A stretch of DNA of 64,000 bases from IMG/VR virus record IMGVR_UViG_3300035698_022014, positions 1-64,000 of that record, one strand, 5' to 3'. Every line of letters begins with the position of its first letter. Within the stretch, counting starts at the first letter, position 1. Shown here in pieces: positions 50,902-59,179 of the stretch. The position numbers were made by a program, and so were the translations under genes. Under the pieces are notes generated by a model. It was not told the DNA's origin and did not search any database. It saw only the letters and a program-made list of their open reading frames with translations. The DNA comes from a virus.

Positions 50902-53900
50902 TTAGATTGTAGTCGGGGTGTTCTCTTTAAGATATGCTACAAACTGTTCCATATAAAGAACCAGGCCATCACCCACTAAAAGACCAGCATAACGCTCATC
51001 ATACACTTCACTCACTGTTGCACTTGGAAAAACAACTGCAGGTCCTTGACTTGTTATGTCATAGAGCTCCTTAGGCAGTTTGCCTTCTTGTAGAGCCTCT
51101 TGAAAATCGACATATTCAATTTCATTCGTTTCCACATCTACAATAGGGATCATTCCGTCCCTGAATATAAATGTGGTTGTTGGTGCATAGTTGCTCATTA
51201 ATTCTTCCGTGATGTAATTTTTGAAGGTAGATACCTTGTTGTTATTATTAGAGTATACACCCTCAGCCAGGTGCTTGTCAACGTTTTGTTTTGTGGTTAA
51301 CTCAACTTCGTACACTTGCTGAATGCGCAACTGTGCAGGTGGATTAAACACACACCATTCAGGCGATCTGATACCACCACCTGCTCCAGGAACACCTGCA
51401 ACCTCATAGTCTGTTCTTTTTTTCCCAAGGTTAACATCCATCGAGAACAAATAGCCTTTTTGGCCTGCACGTCTTGAGTAGCCGCCATTAGAAACATATT
51501 GCAACGCTTTATCGACCTTGTTGCTGAAATATATACCATCGCCAAGCATTCTACCCACAACACCTGAATCAGAAGGCTTGATGACTCTGAACCCATATCT
51601 CAAAATCATCGATGCTGCAATACCGCCTGTGCCATGGTAAGCAGGTTCTACTGTTCCATCACCAAACTTATTGTTACGGAAGTCGTCAAACAGAGGGTTG
51701 TCTGTTGTTCCGTCATACACGTTTAGAATCTTAGGAAACACATCGCCATGCTTTCCTGCATGGTCTCTTTGAATGATGGTTTTGTTCAGTGCATTCACGT
51801 TTATAGTATCGTTTTTTGCAACATCCGGTTCGGGAAGAATTGTCCCTTTCTGAGCAATTGTAGCCTTTGCACGCGCAAAGAACTGCGTATACGTCTCGCC
51901 CTTCTTTTTCTTTGATACTGTGCCTGATACAATTGCAGATAAATCAATGTCGTTATACAAAAACAACTGCTTTAATCTATTTTTATCAATTTTATCGAAC
52001 GGTTTAATGTCTCCGCTAGAAATTTCATCTATCAAAACTTGTGAGCCGACAAGTGACATTCTAATCTTCTGTACGACGTGAGGTGCAAGTCCATCGATGA
52101 TGTCATTAACATAATCTTCGACATCTGTGCCAATAGCGTCAAGAATGATTCCTGTCAGCACTTCAACATATTTTCCCTTGTTGTCCTTGTTGATATCTTT
52201 ATACAAATCTGCACTCATGATGTATTTTTTGTTTGAGGATTTTGCGAACCTCATCCATTCTAATACTGTCTCTGATGTTGCACTTGAAAGAAGGTTCATG
52301 ATAGTATTGCCACCCTTTGACGTATCAAAATCAAAACCAGTGTCTTTCTTTGCAATGATCAATGACGCTTTGGCCAAAGCGTCATTGATCTTGTCTTTAT
52401 CACCAGGCGCAAAACGTGCGACACTTACATTACCGTAGAAATCGTTTCTCGATTCAAGGAAGTTTGCTAACACCTGTGTATCAAGATCAGCAACACCGTC
52501 ACGTCGAACCTTAACACCTACTAGTGCTACATCACTAGGGAAATTGTCCATCATTTGCTCAAGATCAATGTTAAGCGTTCTAACAACATTGACAATTTTG
52601 TCAGGATTGTTAGCGCCGATAATTCTACCAATGGCTGATTTTTCAAAACCTACATCTACAAGGTCCGCTGCATAGCGGTCGTGCAACAGCTCAAAGAGCA
52701 CGCCGCCGTTTTGAGGAGCCTGTGTATTGTACACCTCTTCCTTTGTGAATTCTTCAAACAATTTTGGAACGATAGAAGCCTCATATGTAGGAAATAAATC
52801 AACTCGAATGAAGTATTGAGCCATTTCCTCAATGCGGGCAATAGTTGCCCGTTTAAATAACTCGGGATTATAACCAATTGTTGATCTACTATTTCCTGAT
52901 ACTATAAGGAGCCTGATAAACGAACCCGTAAACATGCCATCGCTGACCATATCATTATATACAGTTGATAAGAAATCTATTGATTGTGCAGCAACAAAAT
53001 CTAACAAAATCGAACCATCACCGTATGTATATCTGATATTTCCATCAGGGTATTGTCGTATGATGCCATTAAACACGTTTTTAATGGGTATTTTACTTGA
53101 TGTTTCTGGATCAGAGACCATGAACGAAATCAATCTTCTTTTTTGTTTTTCCTCAACAGTTTTGTTGTATACTTCTGACAGAAGATAATTATTATTTTTA
53201 TTATTTATATATACGATACGCTTTATTAGTGGATCTTTTGCCTCTATTTCAAGTGCAGCATGTACAAGCCCTTCTATAGATGATTGGCGATAGGATGCTG
53301 TATTACCACTGCTGTATATCTGATCGACGAACATTTCAAGAAAACCAATTGGCGTATATTTAGTCTTCCGTACAGCATTAGCTTGTTTAAGCACTGATGT
53401 AAAATCTTGGGAGGTGTCACGATCTCTAAAAGCTTGAAAATAATTTTCAACGTTGTACACTGTTTTATATATTGCTTCATATGCTTTGCGAGGAGCATCA
53501 GGTAGTTTAACAGCATAAAGCAAGGTATCTGCAAGATTGTATTTTGTTTTGATAAATTTAAGGGCCGCTGCTTCAAGTCTGTAATTATGATTTATATCGT
53601 CTGTGTGTATATCTATAAGGATCTTTATGCCCTCATCAATCAATTGATCTATATCGATGTTACTTGCAACTAATGCCTGCGCTGCCTCTCTTTCCTTCTG
53701 ATCAGCAGCAGCTTGGTCATCAATCACCTTCTGATCAATAGCAGCCTGAGCGTCAATCGCTTGTTGTGCTTGTTGTGCAGCAGCTTGTTTAATCAGTTTT
53801 TGACGTTGGTAGTAATTCAGCTTCGGTGCTGTAGGTGTAGCAACAACAGGGTCAACTGGTGCGCCTGTCAGTGCCGCAAGCTTCTTCAGTTTTTGACGTT

Positions 53901-54615
53901 GATAATAGTTCATTGGTGGCGCAACAGCAGGTGTTGGAGCTGTACCGACCTGAGCTGATGGATCAACAATTGGTGTTGGCACTGCAGGCACTGCAGGAGT
54001 TGCAGCTGTGGCCATAGGAGACATTCCAGCAGGCTGTGGTGTTATTTCTGTCAACCCAAAGAATCTCTTGGCATATTTTTGATAGTCGCCACCACCATCA
54101 ACTGTATTGACTCTCTTCTTCAATTGAACAGCAAACCTGGAAACATCAACAGTCGTTCCGCCACCACCTACGAAATCATCAAATACTTGACGCATCTTTG
54201 TATCTTTAATGTTCAATCGGAAACTTGGAACCATCCCTCTAAGCCATCCTGCAACAACGTTCGAGTCAATTGAATCGATTTGGCCTGATTTCAACTTAAA
54301 AAGGAATTTCGTTATTTCATTTGCTGTGATGTCCTGTTTGAAGAATCCAGCCTCATGAGCCAACTTAACAGACAAAGAAATGTCGTGGTTATCATCACCA
54401 ATTGATCCAAGACGTACCTGTTTGTCTTTGCGCAAGAACTTGATAATTGTTCCACGTTGGGTGGCGTTCGTTGCGTTAATCATCCCCAACATTCCGAGGA
54501 AGTTGAACATGAAAGCAGCAGCAACTCGATCTTTATCTGCGAGTAATGCTGCTCTTTCTGCATCGTTAGAGTAAAGAGAATTTTCCCCAAGAAAAGATTT
54601 GAAGTTTTTGGTCAT
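50902..54615 (-). CDS. Giant PARP-like ADP-ribosyltransferase, likely head-packaged (1237 aa)
   Basis: Residues ~985-1110 carry the PARP-type catalytic fold: EPAYHGTGGIAASMILRYGF (His994), MLGDGIYFSN (Tyr1029), GYLFSMDVNLG and SPEWCVFNPPAQLRIQQVYEVEL (Glu1086), giving the H-Y-E triad. This predicts ADP-ribose transfer from NAD to a target. The N-terminus MTKNFKSFLGE-N resembles T4 capsid-targeting sequences (MKTYQEFIAE-A) with an L-x-E cleavage point. A Pro/Ala linker at ~193-265 holds two NYYQRQKL motifs (236, 267). The middle ~600 residues are helical and unassigned. A GATAAATA late box is 40 bases upstream. T4 Alt, a smaller packaged ADP-ribosyltransferase of a different type, is the nearest functional analogue. 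Confidence 0.7.
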   Translation of the reverse strand: MTKNFKSFLGENSLYSNDAERAALLADKDRVAAAFMFNFLGMLGMINATNATQRGTIIKFLRKDKQVRLGSIGDDNHDISLSVKLAHEAGFFKQDITANEITKFLFKLKSGQIDSIDSNVVAGWLRGMVPSFRLNIKDTKMRQVFDDFVGGGGTTVDVSRFAVQLKKRVNTVDGGGDYQKYAKRFFGLTEITPQPAGMSPMATAATPAVPAVPTPIVDPSAQVGTAPTPAVAPPMNYYQRQKLKKLAALTGAPVDPVVATPTAPKLNYYQRQKLIKQAAAQQAQQAIDAQAAIDQKVIDDQAAADQKEREAAQALVASNIDIDQLIDEGIKILIDIHTDDINHNYRLEAAALKFIKTKYNLADTLLYAVKLPDAPRKAYEAIYKTVYNVENYFQAFRDRDTSQDFTSVLKQANAVRKTKYTPIGFLEMFVDQIYSSGNTASYRQSSIEGLVHAALEIEAKDPLIKRIVYINNKNNNYLLSEVYNKTVEEKQKRRLISFMVSDPETSSKIPIKNVFNGIIRQYPDGNIRYTYGDGSILLDFVAAQSIDFLSTVYNDMVSDGMFTGSFIRLLIVSGNSRSTIGYNPELFKRATIARIEEMAQYFIRVDLFPTYEASIVPKLFEEFTKEEVYNTQAPQNGGVLFELLHDRYAADLVDVGFEKSAIGRIIGANNPDKIVNVVRTLNIDLEQMMDNFPSDVALVGVKVRRDGVADLDTQVLANFLESRNDFYGNVSVARFAPGDKDKINDALAKASLIIAKKDTGFDFDTSKGGNTIMNLLSSATSETVLEWMRFAKSSNKKYIMSADLYKDINKDNKGKYVEVLTGIILDAIGTDVEDYVNDIIDGLAPHVVQKIRMSLVGSQVLIDEISSGDIKPFDKIDKNRLKQLFLYNDIDLSAIVSGTVSKKKKGETYTQFFARAKATIAQKGTILPEPDVAKNDTINVNALNKTIIQRDHAGKHGDVFPKILNVYDGTTDNPLFDDFRNNKFGDGTVEPAYHGTGGIAASMILRYGFRVIKPSDSGVVGRMLGDGIYFSNKVDKALQYVSNGGYSRRAGQKGYLFSMDVNLGKKRTDYEVAGVPGAGGGIRSPEWCVFNPPAQLRIQQVYEVELTTKQNVDKHLAEGVYSNNNNKVSTFKNYITEELMSNYAPTTTFIFRDGMIPIVDVETNEIEYVDFQEALQEGKLPKELYDITSQGPAVVFPSATVSEVYDERYAGLLVGDGLVLYMEQFVAYLKENTPTTI

Positions 54616-54655
54616 TGTGTATTATATCCTTGTGAAAGCTGGTGCGTGTCTTCCT

Positions 54656-54663
54656 TATTTATC
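54656..54663 (-). promoter_or_regulatory. Late promoter box GATAAATA for the PARP-like gene
   Basis: Minus-strand GATAAATA lies 40 bases before ATG 54615, and AAGGAT serves as ribosome site. Late expression is what a virion-packaged enzyme would need. Confidence 0.6.
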
Positions 54664-54687
54664 AAAACATCACACGCTTTGACTCTT

Positions 54688-55005
54688 TCACGCGAATTTT
54701 ACAGATGTGTGCCAATACTCAACTTGTTCAGACGTCACGATCATTTCAGGATTATCATCAATCCACACATCAACTTTGATGTTGTTATCTTGTGCAAACG
54801 TCTTCTTATAACTGCCACCTGTGGGTCTACAATTGTGCACTCCAATAGTCATGCCAAGCGTATCATGCACTTTCTGCATTTCGTCGTGTCGTCTAAAGGT
54901 GATGCACAGAACTGTGTGTCCCCTTTCCATGGCTGATTTGGCCCACAACGTCCAAAGGTCAGGATCTGCCGTATAAGTCCCATCAAAATCCAAAGCAAAA
55001 ATCAT
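54688..55005 (-). CDS. HAD-superfamily hydrolase-like protein (105 aa)
   Basis: The start MIFALDFDGTYTADPDLWTLW has the HAD motif I Asp-x-Asp, VLCITFRR supplies the motif II Thr position, and VDVWIDDNPEMIV the motif IV Asp pair. It is a minimal HAD phosphatase-type fold without a cap. ATG 55005 is chosen because the family usually starts just before motif I; ATG 55026 or GTG 55041 would add 7-12 residues. Substrate unknown; nucleotide or 5'/3'-end phosphate hydrolysis is common in phages. Confidence 0.65.
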   Translation of the reverse strand: MIFALDFDGTYTADPDLWTLWAKSAMERGHTVLCITFRRHDEMQKVHDTLGMTIGVHNCRPTGGSYKKTFAQDNNIKVDVWIDDNPEMIVTSEQVEYWHTSVKFA

Positions 55006-55067
55006 GTCTTTATCTATCCCTGACATACAAAAAATTAGCACCCCAAATCACAAGGATGTTATTTTTA

Positions 55068-55394
55068 TTACATTGTGCGTGTTACACTCGAAAGCTTCTG
55101 GTAGTATGTTGCTGCTGTGCCGCGTGACACGCCTTGCTTGACTGCAAGGTCGATCACGTCTTTGCGACGAAGCAAACCGTAGTTTGCTAGAAAGATCTGA
55201 CGAAATTCAGCAACAGGAGATACAATCGAGGACGATACAAGCGAGGCTTTTTTTGTCTTTGCTTTTGCAGCAAGTGTGACAAGAATTTTACCGTCATCGC
55301 GTTTGATGAAAATGGGCTGTACCAAGCCTGCGCGAACTGCGCCGCGCTTTGCACTTGACATTGAGGTATATGTTTTTTCAAAGTTCTTAGTCAT
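55068..55394 (-). CDS. Basic protein with C-terminal helix-turn-helix-like segment (108 aa)
   Basis: ATG 55394 (MTKNFEKTYTSM) is preferred over the 55448 start, which lacks a ribosome site; GGAA lies 8 bases ahead. It is Lys/Arg-rich; LLRRKDVIDLAVKQGVSRGTAATYYQKL looks like a helix-turn-helix in which GVSRGTAATYYQKL is the recognition helix. A DNA-binding role is plausible. No named family is recognised. Confidence 0.55.
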   Translation of the reverse strand: MTKNFEKTYTSMSSAKRGAVRAGLVQPIFIKRDDGKILVTLAAKAKTKKASLVSSSIVSPVAEFRQIFLANYGLLRRKDVIDLAVKQGVSRGTAATYYQKLSSVTRTM

Positions 55395-55484
55395 TTTTAT
55401 GTTCCATTTGTTTGTTGTTGTTTGCTTACCTTTATAAGCTAGCGCCAAACAAATGGAATGGCAACAATGTTTTTTGGAATATTC

Positions 55485-55982
55485 TTAACTAATTTCTACC
55501 AGACTGACTTTTATCTGTTTTTCGCCTCTGAGTTGAGCAGCGACGACAGCATGGTGCCCATCACTTATAAAGAACTTCCCAGCGTGCTTAACAACGTGAA
55601 TGTGGTTAGGGTTTGTATTTGCGATCTTGCCGCGTAGCTTATCAACATCGTTTGTCATGACATATGGCTGTGTAGCAATTAACTGGCTGATGTTCAATGT
55701 CGCCTGTTTGTTCATTTTGTCGTACTGACGTTGGCCTTCATCTCTTACCTTCTTGTCTGCATCCTCCATTCCTAGCTCCATCTGCAAGTCATACAGTGCC
55801 TCTGCTGCTTGACCTGAAAGTTTTTCATCAAAGGATGTGAGGGGGATGTGACCTCCCTTTGGGACCTTCTCCCATGTGCCAAAGCTTGAACGTGTTCCAT
55901 ATCTGCGAGATACACGCTGCGCGAGCCTTACAGGGTCCACCTTACGTTCAAATATTTGACAAAATTGTGTGAAAAGTATCAT
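55485..55982 (-). CDS. ParB/sulfiredoxin-fold-like protein (165 aa)
   Basis: The C-terminal half reads TQPYVMTNDVDKLRGKI...HIHVVKHAGKFFISDGHHAVVAAQLRGEKQIKVSLVEI (in outline), matching the ParB N-terminal-like pattern 'DGHHR..AA...G...I.V'. Phage proteins of this fold act as nucleases, CTP/ATP-binding switches or partition-like factors; the exact type cannot be told. The N-terminal part (RVSRRYGTRSSFGTWEKVPKGGHIPL) is basic. The ribosome site is weak. Confidence 0.6.
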   Translation of the reverse strand: MILFTQFCQIFERKVDPVRLAQRVSRRYGTRSSFGTWEKVPKGGHIPLTSFDEKLSGQAAEALYDLQMELGMEDADKKVRDEGQRQYDKMNKQATLNISQLIATQPYVMTNDVDKLRGKIANTNPNHIHVVKHAGKFFISDGHHAVVAAQLRGEKQIKVSLVEIS

Positions 55983-56065
55983 TTTGTTGTTGACCTGTTT
56001 GTGAAAATGGGGATAATAGAGTTATGGCTCTAGATATAGAAGGCTATGGTAGATGCTGCGGTGAC

Positions 56066-57556
56066 TTAGTTGAGGTCAATGTTGAAGACTTTGAAAGGAA
56101 ATTGTTCAGAAGAATATATCTCAATTCGCTTCTTAAAGTGGTCTAATGTATAATTAGTATATGCACCATGAGTGATGTCATCGGCAATGTCATACAGTGT
56201 AGCTTCGTCAGCATTGTTACCTTTTCTTAGTACCCTACCAATAGATTGGAGAATGCGAACTTCTGATTTTGATCCTGATGCGAGAATTAGATTATCAAGC
56301 TTTTTGAGGTTCGTACCTGTTGAAAAAGTTCCGAATGAGGCGAGTATATCATGTCTCTTTATAGGATCATTTTCAATCTGATCACGTATCCGCTCTCTTT
56401 CCTCACCACTGACGTTTCCATGAATGAAGTGGAGGACGCGTCCTTCTTTGCGGAGCAAAGGCTCTAACACCTTACCATGCTTCTCTACAAGTTCAAACAA
56501 AATAAGATTGTTCTGATCTTTGAGTGACCAGACGAGATTGCGTATGAATATGTTTCTCTTGCTGCTATTTATGATGAACTCACGCTCTGCATGGTAACGC
56601 TCTTCTTTTTTCAGCTTCTTAATTGCCTTTGAGAATGTTGATCGTGTCTGTGCAGGGTGTTTGAGAACAATTGCCTTAACATTGAATGTTGCAACCGTAC
56701 CACTATCAATCAGATCCTTTGTCGACACATACCTCTTAACATTTCCAAACAGTCCTGTCAAGATTAAAACATGCGTTTTAGAATCAGAGGAGATGGTACC
56801 AGTAAAGCCAAATCTATAAGGAGCTTCAGTACATTTCTCCATGATCTGGGTAAGTGACTTGCCAGTAAACAAATGTGCCTCATCACCCATCACAACGCGG
56901 AATTGGTCAAACCACTCCTTTTGTAACGGTCCTAATGACTGCCATGTTGATATTACAATTTGTGCCGAGGTGTTTTTGTCAACCCCTCCTTGTATCTTGT
57001 ATATCAAGCTTGGATCACAGCCATAATCGATAAAGTCTCCTGCCATCTGATGTACAAGGGAAATTGTTGGGACGATTATCAGAACACGGTGTTGAAAGGC
57101 AGAAATGTAGTGGTGAGATATTAAATACTGCATGAACGATTTACCACTAGAAGTCGGCGAAAGAGATAGGGTTCTCTTTTTACGAATGGCATTGACAATG
57201 TAGTCGTTTTGATACTCACGAAGCTCGAGCTTCGTCCCTGTTTCCTTTGCTAATTGGTATCCGTAGTCGTCAGGAACATTTGGTTCGTCACATATTTCTT
57301 TGTCTACAATTAGATCATATGATCTAATTTCACAAAATTGTCGAAGTTGATCGATTAGACCTATGTGGAGATAAGGCTTGAATGGGGTGACCAGGCGAAT
57401 ATACCCATCCCAAACTTTCGCTTTGTATTTCGGCGAGAATTGATAGTTTGCAGGTCGGAAGGCAAAGAATTCCATCAACTCCTGCATTATGCTCACATCA
57501 GCAATTACCTTCATGTGAACCTCATTCATCTTCTCAACTCGAATTGTGTCAGTCAC
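56066..57556 (-). CDS. uvsW: DNA/RNA helicase UvsW
   Basis: 496 residues (T4 503). Superfamily 2 motifs: LREYQ (Q-motif-like), Walker A SPTSSGKS at 133-140, DEAH at 225-228, FTGT (motif III) and QSIGRVLRKG (motif VI). UvsW unwinds R-loops and branched DNA, switching origin replication to recombination-dependent replication late in infection. A GATAAATA late box lies 69 bases upstream inside uvsY, in line with T4, where uvsW is a late gene. It starts 6 bases after the uvsY stop. Confidence 0.93.
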   Translation of the reverse strand: MTDTIRVEKMNEVHMKVIADVSIMQELMEFFAFRPANYQFSPKYKAKVWDGYIRLVTPFKPYLHIGLIDQLRQFCEIRSYDLIVDKEICDEPNVPDDYGYQLAKETGTKLELREYQNDYIVNAIRKKRTLSLSPTSSGKSFMQYLISHHYISAFQHRVLIIVPTISLVHQMAGDFIDYGCDPSLIYKIQGGVDKNTSAQIVISTWQSLGPLQKEWFDQFRVVMGDEAHLFTGKSLTQIMEKCTEAPYRFGFTGTISSDSKTHVLILTGLFGNVKRYVSTKDLIDSGTVATFNVKAIVLKHPAQTRSTFSKAIKKLKKEERYHAEREFIINSSKRNIFIRNLVWSLKDQNNLILFELVEKHGKVLEPLLRKEGRVLHFIHGNVSGEERERIRDQIENDPIKRHDILASFGTFSTGTNLKKLDNLILASGSKSEVRILQSIGRVLRKGNNADEATLYDIADDITHGAYTNYTLDHFKKRIEIYSSEQFPFKVFNIDLN

Positions 57557-57562
57557 GGTATA

Positions 57563-58000
57563 TCAATAGCCTCCGTTTTGGAATTTCTGAAAGTCGATCA
57601 TGTTCTTTATGATGAAGTTTCTGTTATTTATCTGTTTGATTACATCTTCGAGAAATTTGGCCATTCCTGTATAGTAATCGATCTGTAGGGACAATTTAAT
57701 TATCTCCTTGTCAGAGTGAATATATTTATCCATATCGCTCCGAAGTATCTTCAAAGGGTTTGGCTTCCACCCACGCTCTTTCAAATCTTCCATCGCCATC
57801 GTACCGTTGTAATATTCTATCTTATCTTTTTCAAGGACTTTCAGGTCTGCTTTAAGTTTGTTCGCTTTCATTACAGCGCGGTAGTATATCTTGTAGTATT
57901 TTGCATGTAATCCAGGGATCTTTCCTGACTCTTGTGATAAGTTGGTTTCGTTTATTATTGCGTCTTCGGCCCACATCTTTTCATACTCTTCAATGTCCAT
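57563..58000 (-). CDS. uvsY: Recombination mediator UvsY
   Basis: 145 residues (T4 137). The layout follows T4 UvsY: an acidic N-terminus, a helical HAKYYKIYYRAVMKANKLKADLKVLEKDK core, KIEYYNG, LRSDMDKYIHSDKEIIKLSLQIDYYTGMAKFLEDVIKQINNRNFIIKNMIDFQKF (outline) corresponding to T4 LSADKDVLKVDTSLQYW and RGFAIKHIQDMRAFE. UvsY loads UvsX recombinase on gp32-covered single strands. It is followed directly by uvsW. Confidence 0.9.
   Translation of the reverse strand: MDIEEYEKMWAEDAIINETNLSQESGKIPGLHAKYYKIYYRAVMKANKLKADLKVLEKDKIEYYNGTMAMEDLKERGWKPNPLKILRSDMDKYIHSDKEIIKLSLQIDYYTGMAKFLEDVIKQINNRNFIIKNMIDFQKFQNGGY
57625..57632 (-). promoter_or_regulatory. Late promoter box GATAAATA for uvsW
   Basis: Minus-strand GATAAATA inside the uvsY coding region, 69 bases before the uvsW ATG. 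T4 uvsW is transcribed from a late promoter, so the position makes functional sense. Confidence 0.5.
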
Positions 58001-58018
58001 ATATTCAATCCTATCATA

Positions 58019-58510
58019 TTATTTTGGTATCTTTTCAATTGTGAAAGTGTCGTATTGAAACGTTGCTGTCGCCTGAGGGTAGGTGACGTCTGTATCAGTC
58101 ACATTTAACTGAACATCACTGAGCGATATTGGAAAGCAATTTTTATATTTCACGAGAATGTTTGAGTTCTTCTTGCTGTTCATTATTGTGATCGTTATAT
58201 CTGAAAACAGTCCTTCTACAGTGTTCTGTATTTTCTCGTATTGGCTATGGTTGCTTGGAAATGCTGAACCGACAATCCAATCAAAGATTTCCACGTAGTT
58301 GTTCATGTCTTCATCGATTATAAAAACTAGATCGAGATTTGAGTATGTTATGTTGTCAGGAGTCTGAAACACAGGGTTGAACCTTGTAGGCTGCACAATT
58401 GGTGATGTGCTGATATTTGGGATCGAGGACTGCTGTGTGAAGAACTCGACGTTGGGTAGCCTCTTTATTGCTACCCTGAATTCAAGTGGTGAAAAATAGT
58501 TTGGTACCAT
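58019..58510 (-). CDS. Tail-tube-like (gp19-family-like) structural protein (163 aa)
   Basis: The sequence YFSPLEFRVAIKRLPNVEFFTQQSSIPNI starts with the '.P..F...I.++PN+.FF.Q...+P.+' pattern of T4-type tube-fold proteins, followed by LDLVFIIDEDMNNYVEIFDWIVG and a C-terminal ISLSDVQLNVTDTDVTYPQATATFQYDTF strand set, the usual tube barrel (in outline). Length matches T4 gp19 (163). Major tube protein or a paralogue at a tube end are both possible, since the sheath genes are not in this window. A CATAAATA late box is 47 bases upstream. Confidence 0.65.
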   Translation of the reverse strand: MVPNYFSPLEFRVAIKRLPNVEFFTQQSSIPNISTSPIVQPTRFNPVFQTPDNITYSNLDLVFIIDEDMNNYVEIFDWIVGSAFPSNHSQYEKIQNTVEGLFSDITITIMNSKKNSNILVKYKNCFPISLSDVQLNVTDTDVTYPQATATFQYDTFTIEKIPK

Positions 58511-58557
58511 GAGATCCTGTTCCCTGTTGACTAAGCAATTTCAGACGACTATAGTGC

Positions 58558-58565
58558 TATTTATG
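58558..58565 (-). promoter_or_regulatory. Late-type promoter box CATAAATA for the tube-like gene
   Basis: Minus-strand CATAAATA 47 bases before ATG 58510, in the short divergent gap before the plus-strand gene at 58588. Confidence 0.55.
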
Positions 58566-58587
58566 TTTAAAGATAAAGGACAGTTCA

Positions 58588-58833
58588 ATGAAACAGAAGC
58601 ACCATGACTTTGATGTAATCAGTGGAGACAGAGTCGAAGACACTCGAGGAAATGTGTACCTAATTACAAGCATCACAGAGTCTGTCGGATATGAATTGAG
58701 CAGACCGTATGGGGGCAGAGTCGTCAACCTAATTTGCGTGTCAGGGCCAAACGCACCAAACGCACGTGACATTAAATATAGGGTGCTGCACGAAATGTCA
58801 CGGAACTCTAAACTATGGAAGTGTAACACCTAG
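58588..58833 (+). CDS. Small protein of unknown function (81 aa)
   Basis: AAAGGA 7 bases before the ATG supports the start. The protein (HDFDVISGDRVEDTRGNVYLITSITESVGYEL, then GGRVVNLICVSGPN) looks like a small beta barrel followed by a helix. It opens the rightward accessory region. Stop codon TAG, showing that TAG terminates here. No family recognised. Confidence 0.6.
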   Translation: MKQKHHDFDVISGDRVEDTRGNVYLITSITESVGYELSRPYGGRVVNLICVSGPNAPNARDIKYRVLHEMSRNSKLWKCNT

Positions 58834-58922
58834 TATACCACAATTTCCAGGAAAAACAACTGTTGACTGTGTGTTCCACAGCCTGTATATAGAACATATA
58901 ACAAACATGAAAGAAAACTAAA

Positions 58923-59117
58923 ATGAAATATGCAATCATCGCTTCTGTCCTGCTTCTGTCAGCTTGTTCTTCGCCATCGATTACAGACCTTGAAAAACAC
59001 CTCCGTGCTGAGGAAGATTTTCACTCGCACCAAGTGTACATCGAAGAACTATACACCAAATATGACCCCGAGTTTGTAGATGACTGTATCTTCTACAAAC
59101 TCGAATGTGGATTTTGA
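58923..59117 (+). CDS. Small putative lipoprotein (64 aa)
   Basis: MKYAIIASVLLLSACSS is a lipoprotein signal peptide with lipobox LSAC, so the mature ~50-residue protein would be anchored by Cys15 in the outer or inner membrane leaflet. The remainder is acidic (EKHLRAEEDFHSHQVYIEELYTKYDPEF) with two further Cys near the end. It could be an outer-membrane spanin subunit, a superinfection-exclusion or receptor-masking lipoprotein; no partner spanin is seen in the window. Ribosome site weak (GAAAG). Confidence 0.6.
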   Translation: MKYAIIASVLLLSACSSPSITDLEKHLRAEEDFHSHQVYIEELYTKYDPEFVDDCIFYKLECGF

Positions 59118-59179
59118 AATAACGATACATCTATTTTACAGTAGCACAAATAAGACGTAGTATAAAAGAGAGTGTGGAA

